Origin: Pseudomonadota bacterium | GTDB lineage: Bacteria; Pseudomonadota; Gammaproteobacteria; Burkholderiales; Burkholderiaceae_B | Length of the DNA stretch: 9,576 nucleotides | Reading direction: 5' to 3' | Assembly: GCA_023422555.1 (NCBI GenBank) | Contig: JAFAGQ010000121.1 | Location: forward strand, 1 to 9,576 | Part shown: positions 6,897 through 9,576 of the stretch, one piece after another | Layout of the letters: the number at the start of each line of letters is the position of its first letter | Numbering within the stretch: position 1 is the stretch's first letter | Translations under genes and position numbers: made by a program | Notes under the pieces: model-generated | Database searches by the model: none | Told to the model about the DNA's origin: nothing | What the model saw: only the letters and a program-made list of their open reading frames with translations

Positions 6897-7020
6897 ATGC
6901 CGGAAAATAAGTGCGAGGCAGGTTGTTCGAGAATGCCTGCGCGATATTTCGAATGAAATCGTGAGTCGCGCGGTCTGAATCGATGCCGCAATAACAGCGC
7001 AAAATAACGGTGCAGTCATC

Positions 7021-7043
7021 AATGACAAACGGGGTAATGACAA
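7021..7043 (+). repeat. Direct repeat of AATGACAA just upstream of garD
   Basis: AATGACAA occurs at 7021-7028 and 7036-7043, fifteen bases apart start to start, ending 18 bases before the garD ATG. It may be a tandem binding site or part of the 5' untranslated region. The related ATTGTCAT lies at 8737-8744 upstream of the regulator gene. The core ATGACA hexamer is frequent elsewhere in the window, including inside genes, so specificity is doubtful. Confidence 0.4.
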
Positions 7044-7054
7044 TATCTTTGGGT

Positions 7055-7058
7055 GGAG
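7055..7058 (+). promoter_or_regulatory. Shine-Dalgarno sequence that places the garD start at ATG 7062
   Basis: GGAG within GGGTGGAG lies three bases before ATG 7062. The in-frame GTG at 7053 would overlap this sequence and has nothing resembling a ribosome-binding site upstream, so the ATG is preferred. Confidence 0.55.
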
Positions 7059-7061
7059 ACT

Positions 7062-8621
7062 ATGCAGCAGGAAACAACTTTATTATCTGATCCCCTTTGC
7101 ATCCGGATTACGCCGGATGATAACGTTGCCATTGTCGTCAATGAAGGTGGCCTCCCAGCAGGTACGCAATTTGGCGATGGCCTGCTCTTGCGACAGGCCG
7201 TCCCTCAGGGTCATAAGGTAGCGTTGCGCGATATTGCAATCGATGAGGCAGTGATCCGTTACGGCGTGGTCATAGGTTACGCGCTGGAAAACATCAACGC
7301 GGGAGACTGGATCAACGAAGGAAAATTGCGCATGCCAGTCGCGCCAGGACTGGATGCACTGCCAATGGCCACGCGCAAGATGCCTGATGCCGAGCCGCTC
7401 ACCGGCCTTACCTTTGATGGCTATCGCAATGCCGATGGCAGTGTGGGCACGCGAAATATTCTGGCCATCAGTGCCACGGTACAGTGTGTCACGGGTGTCG
7501 TCGAATTTGCAGTGCGTCGAATCCGCGAAGAGTTGTTGCCACGATATCCAAATGTTGACGACGTGGTGTATCTGGAACATGGCTATGGTTGTGGCGTTGC
7601 CATCGATGCGCCCAATGCGGAAATTCCCATTCGAACCCTGCGTAATCTGAGTCTGAATCCCAATTTTGGCGGGCAGGTGCTTCTGGTGAGTCTGGGCTGC
7701 GAAAAACTGCAACCGGCAAAAATGTTTCCTGCAGGAAGCATTCCTATCGCGCAGGACGACCCCTATCTGGTCACGCTGCAGGATGAAGAAAATATCGGCT
7801 TTGAAAGTATGATTGATGCCATCATGCAGAAAGCTTCCAGGCGGCTGGCGCAGTTGAATGAACGCAAGCGGGAACCCTGTCCGGTCTCATCGCTGGTGGT
7901 GGGTGTGCAATGTGGCGGCAGCGATGCATTCTCTGGTGTGACGGCCAACCCCGCAGTCGGCTATGCCACGGATCTGCTGGTGCGCGCCGGTGCGACTGTC
8001 ATGTTTTCTGAAGTCACAGAAGTCCGCGATGGCATCGCACAACTGACGGCGAGAGCAAAGACGCCTGAGGTTGCCAACGCGCTGGTCCGCGAAATGCAGT
8101 GGTATGACGGGTATTTGAAACACGGCGGTGCTGACCGCAGTGCAAATACCAGCCCTGGGAACAAGCGCGGCGGACTCTCCAATATTGTTGAGAAGGCGAT
8201 GGGCTCCATCGTCAAGTCCGGAACGTCACCCATTTCAGGTGTGATTTCGCCGGGCGAGCGCGCCACCGTGAAGGGGCTCAATTTTCTGGCGACACCGGCC
8301 AGTGATTTCATCTGCGGTACGCTTCAGCTGGCTGCGGGCATTAATCTGCATGTCTTTACCACAGGCAGGGGAACGCCATACGGCCTGGCCGCCGTGCCTG
8401 TCATCAAGGTTGCCACTCGAGATAGTCTGGCGCGGCGCTGGTTCGACCTTATGGATGTGAACGCCGGCAGTATTGCTACCGGAGAGGCAACCATCGAAGA
8501 GGTGGGGCAGCAAATGTTCGACCTGATGATTGATATTGCCAGCGGGCGCAAGCAGTCCTGTGCGGAAAAACTCAGGCTGCATAATTCCCTGGTGCTGTTC
8601 AATCCCGCCCCGGTTACCTGA
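7062..8621 (+). CDS. garD: Galactarate dehydratase
   Basis: Cytoplasmic metal-dependent dehydratase of the UxaA/GarD family, converting galactarate to 5-dehydro-4-deoxy-D-glucarate, the KdgD substrate. From ATG 7062 it has 519 residues, close to E. coli GarD (523). An N-terminal SAF-like domain covers about residues 10-87 (PDDNVAIVVN, PQGHKVALRDI, GVVIGYAL). The catalytic part holds FDGYRNADGSVGTRN, LEHGYGCGVAI, LNPNFGGQVLLVSLGCEKLQP, VGVQCGGSDAFSGVTANPAVG, MFSEVTEVRDGI, the DRSANTSPGNKRGGL stretch and the C-terminal FNPAPVT shared with E. coli GarD. UxaA altronate dehydratases share the general layout, but these GarD-specific stretches and the full colinearity make galactarate the better call. 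The preceding 165 bases hold the AATGACAA repeat and no strong promoter. The pairing with kdgD rather than an aldolase gene indicates the non-cleaving route to 2-oxoglutarate. Confidence 0.95.
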   Translation: MQQETTLLSDPLCIRITPDDNVAIVVNEGGLPAGTQFGDGLLLRQAVPQGHKVALRDIAIDEAVIRYGVVIGYALENINAGDWINEGKLRMPVAPGLDALPMATRKMPDAEPLTGLTFDGYRNADGSVGTRNILAISATVQCVTGVVEFAVRRIREELLPRYPNVDDVVYLEHGYGCGVAIDAPNAEIPIRTLRNLSLNPNFGGQVLLVSLGCEKLQPAKMFPAGSIPIAQDDPYLVTLQDEENIGFESMIDAIMQKASRRLAQLNERKREPCPVSSLVVGVQCGGSDAFSGVTANPAVGYATDLLVRAGATVMFSEVTEVRDGIAQLTARAKTPEVANALVREMQWYDGYLKHGGADRSANTSPGNKRGGLSNIVEKAMGSIVKSGTSPISGVISPGERATVKGLNFLATPASDFICGTLQLAAGINLHVFTTGRGTPYGLAAVPVIKVATRDSLARRWFDLMDVNAGSIATGEATIEEVGQQMFDLMIDIASGRKQSCAEKLRLHNSLVLFNPAPVT

Positions 8622-8696
8622 GATACGGACTGAGATAGGAGAAGAATAGGGGGCAAGTGTATGAAACTGAGCCGGAACATTCCCGGCAACTGAACG

Positions 8697-8727
8697 CGTT
8701 TTCCTTGTTTCACAGGGAAAACGTTTT
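8697..8727. terminator. Inverted repeat CGTTTTCC/GGAAAACG plus T-run after garD; terminator or operator
   Basis: CGTTTTCC at 8697-8704 is the exact reverse complement of GGAAAACG at 8716-8723, with an eleven-base loop, followed by TTTT at 8724-8727. Read as RNA from garD it is a modest intrinsic terminator 76 bases after the stop. It also covers the -35 box and spacer of a candidate promoter for the downstream regulator gene, so it could instead be an operator used for autoregulation. A second small dyad, GCCGG/CCGGC at 8671-8687, lies just upstream. Confidence 0.45.
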
Positions 8728-8732
8728 AAAAT
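8705..8732 (+). promoter_or_regulatory. Candidate sigma-70 promoter for the GntR-family regulator
   Basis: TTGTTT at 8705-8710 and TAAAAT at 8727-8732 are 16 bases apart; the -10 matches five of six consensus positions and the -35 matches three. Transcription would start near 8738-8740, about 45 bases before the ATG at 8784. The inverted repeat at 8697-8723 overlaps its -35 and spacer. Confidence 0.42.
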
Positions 8733-8783
8733 CATCATTGTCATGAAACGTAATCGTATCTCATTCAGGTAAACACAGAACCC

Positions 8784-9512
8784 ATGCCCAGCCGCACATT
8801 GATTAATACTGGCCCGATTAAAAAAAGAGGCAGAACCCTGTCGGATGAAGTGGTCGAACAGCTGACCGAGAAAATTCATTCCGGCGGACTGGAAGTAGGC
8901 AGAAAACTCCCGACCGAATCGGAGTTTGTTGAAGCTTTTGGCGTAAGCAGAAGTGTTATTCGGGAAGCCATCTCTCAATTGCAGGCCAGGGGACTGGTGG
9001 AAACAAGACACGGCGTTGGCACCTTTGTGCGGGAACCCGCTGTCAAGGATGTGATTTTTGATCGCAGTACCATGACGCCGGGCACGGCCGAAGACCTGGC
9101 TTCGGTACTGGAAGTGCGGGCATGTCTGGAGTCCGAGGCCGCCGGGCTGGCTGCGCAACGGCGCACCGATGATCAGCTGGCCGATCTCGAGCGAATTTTG
9201 CGGGCGCTCGTCAAGGAAGACATTTCCCGGGACATTTCCGTCGATGTCGATTTCCAGTTTCATGAACAGATTGCCAAATCCACGCACAACACCCATTTTC
9301 TTGATCTGCTTCGACAACTGGGAAAACACGCGATTCCGCGCAGCCGGCTGGCCATTTTTGATCAGGAAAAAGCCATGTATCAGCAGCGCCTGAACATGGA
9401 ACATGAGGCGATCTTCAATGCGATTGCCGCTCAGGATGCCGATGGTGCGCGCGCGGCCATGCGCATGCACATCATCAACAGTCGCCAGCGCATGCGTTCA
9501 GCCAGCAAATAG
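8784..9512 (+). CDS. GntR-family transcriptional regulator, FadR/FCD subfamily
   Basis: DNA-binding one-component regulator, probably controlling the adjacent galactarate genes. Residues about 16-83 form the GntR winged helix: LSDEVVEQLTEKI, GRKLPTESEFVEAFGVSRSVIREAISQLQARGLVE, then the wing RHGVGTFV. Residues about 103-235 form the FCD ligand-binding domain, with the metal-binding pattern D156, H160, H207 and H229 (DFQFHEQIA, EHEAI, MRMHI) that usually holds a metal which ligates a carboxylate effector. The length (242) is normal for the subfamily. An organic-acid inducer such as galactarate or a downstream keto acid fits both the domain and the neighbourhood, but is inferred. Shine-Dalgarno pairing is poor: AGGT at 8767-8770 is 13 bases from the ATG. 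A promoter and overlapping inverted repeat upstream suggest possible autoregulation. Confidence 0.92.
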   Translation: MPSRTLINTGPIKKRGRTLSDEVVEQLTEKIHSGGLEVGRKLPTESEFVEAFGVSRSVIREAISQLQARGLVETRHGVGTFVREPAVKDVIFDRSTMTPGTAEDLASVLEVRACLESEAAGLAAQRRTDDQLADLERILRALVKEDISRDISVDVDFQFHEQIAKSTHNTHFLDLLRQLGKHAIPRSRLAIFDQEKAMYQQRLNMEHEAIFNAIAAQDADGARAAMRMHIINSRQRMRSASK

Positions 9513-9546
9513 TTCTGTTGCACTGGCGCTCAAATCAGGGAGCACT

Positions 9547-9576
9547 ATGACAGTTGAATTTGCAAGACGACACTTC
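9547..9576 (+). CDS. Start of a further gene, cut by the window end
   Basis: ATG at 9547 opens a frame to the end of the window (MTVEFARRHF). AGGGAG at 9537-9542 is a strong Shine-Dalgarno sequence four bases before it. It starts 34 bases after the regulator stop on the same strand and is probably co-transcribed. Ten residues are too few to recognise. By context it could encode the missing aldehyde dehydrogenase or a sugar-acid transporter of the pathway, but nothing in the visible residues shows that. Confidence 0.6.
   Translation, partial: MTVEFARRHF

Noticed and set aside
6923..6950. TTGTTC-N16-TATTTC as a possible garD promoter
   Set aside because: Each hexamer matches only about three of six consensus positions, too weak to list.
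6897..6956. A 19-codon ORF starting immediately after the kdgD stop
   Set aside because: It is very short with no conserved feature; an ATG directly after a stop is easily found by chance.
7083..7712. A 209-codon - strand frame antisense to garD
   Set aside because: It is a shadow of the highly conserved GarD N-terminal half.
8661..8693. A 10-codon ORF with a good AGGGGG ribosome-binding site after garD
   Set aside because: It is too short to support as a gene, and the predicted regulator promoter lies downstream of it, so it would not be in the regulator's own transcript.
8235..9470. A 411-codon open frame on the - strand, antisense to garD and the GntR gene
   Set aside because: It lies opposite two confidently identified genes and crosses their intergenic gap. 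It shows no recognisable domain and has a Cys/His/Arg-rich shadow composition. Long antisense frames arise easily from the codon bias seen here.

Overview
The window looks like chromosomal sequence from a betaproteobacterium of the order Burkholderiales, most likely the family Alcaligenaceae (an Advenella-like genus would fit). The basis is moderate GC (a little over 50% by eye), the protein styles, and a sugar-acid pathway in the form common in that order. This assignment is inferred from sequence impressions, not from a search. All genes look intact except the two cut by the window edges. I see no tRNA, rRNA, CRISPR array, insertion sequence or phage gene.

Left block (1-2507, + strand): the tail of an amino-acid ABC importer operon. 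A HisQ-type permease (cut at its 5' end) overlaps a HisM-type permease, which overlaps by one base a zinc-dependent succinylglutamate desuccinylase/aspartoacylase-family hydrolase. The arrangement suggests import of an N-acylated or otherwise blocked amino acid followed by cytoplasmic deacylation. A hairpin at 2520-2547 lies between this operon and the convergent block.

Middle block (5583-2584, - strand): ogt-type O6-alkylguanine-DNA methyltransferase, then an unlisted 29-codon ORF, then cardiolipin synthase, then a Nudix ADP-ribose pyrophosphatase-like protein. The small ORF overlaps the ogt stop and the cls start by ATGA at both ends. This tight coupling is the most unusual feature I found in the window.

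Right block (5985-9576, + strand): a galactarate catabolic cluster. GarD dehydrates galactarate to 5-dehydro-4-deoxy-D-glucarate, and KdgD decarboxylates and dehydrates that to 2,5-dioxopentanoate, which is normally oxidised to 2-oxoglutarate. An FCD-type GntR regulator follows, then the first ten codons of another gene. Candidate promoters with overlapping dyads lie upstream of kdgD (about 5837-5877) and of the regulator (about 8697-8732), and a direct repeat lies just before garD. These are plausible sites for the local regulator but unproven. The 401-base divergent region 5584-5984 separates the middle and right blocks.
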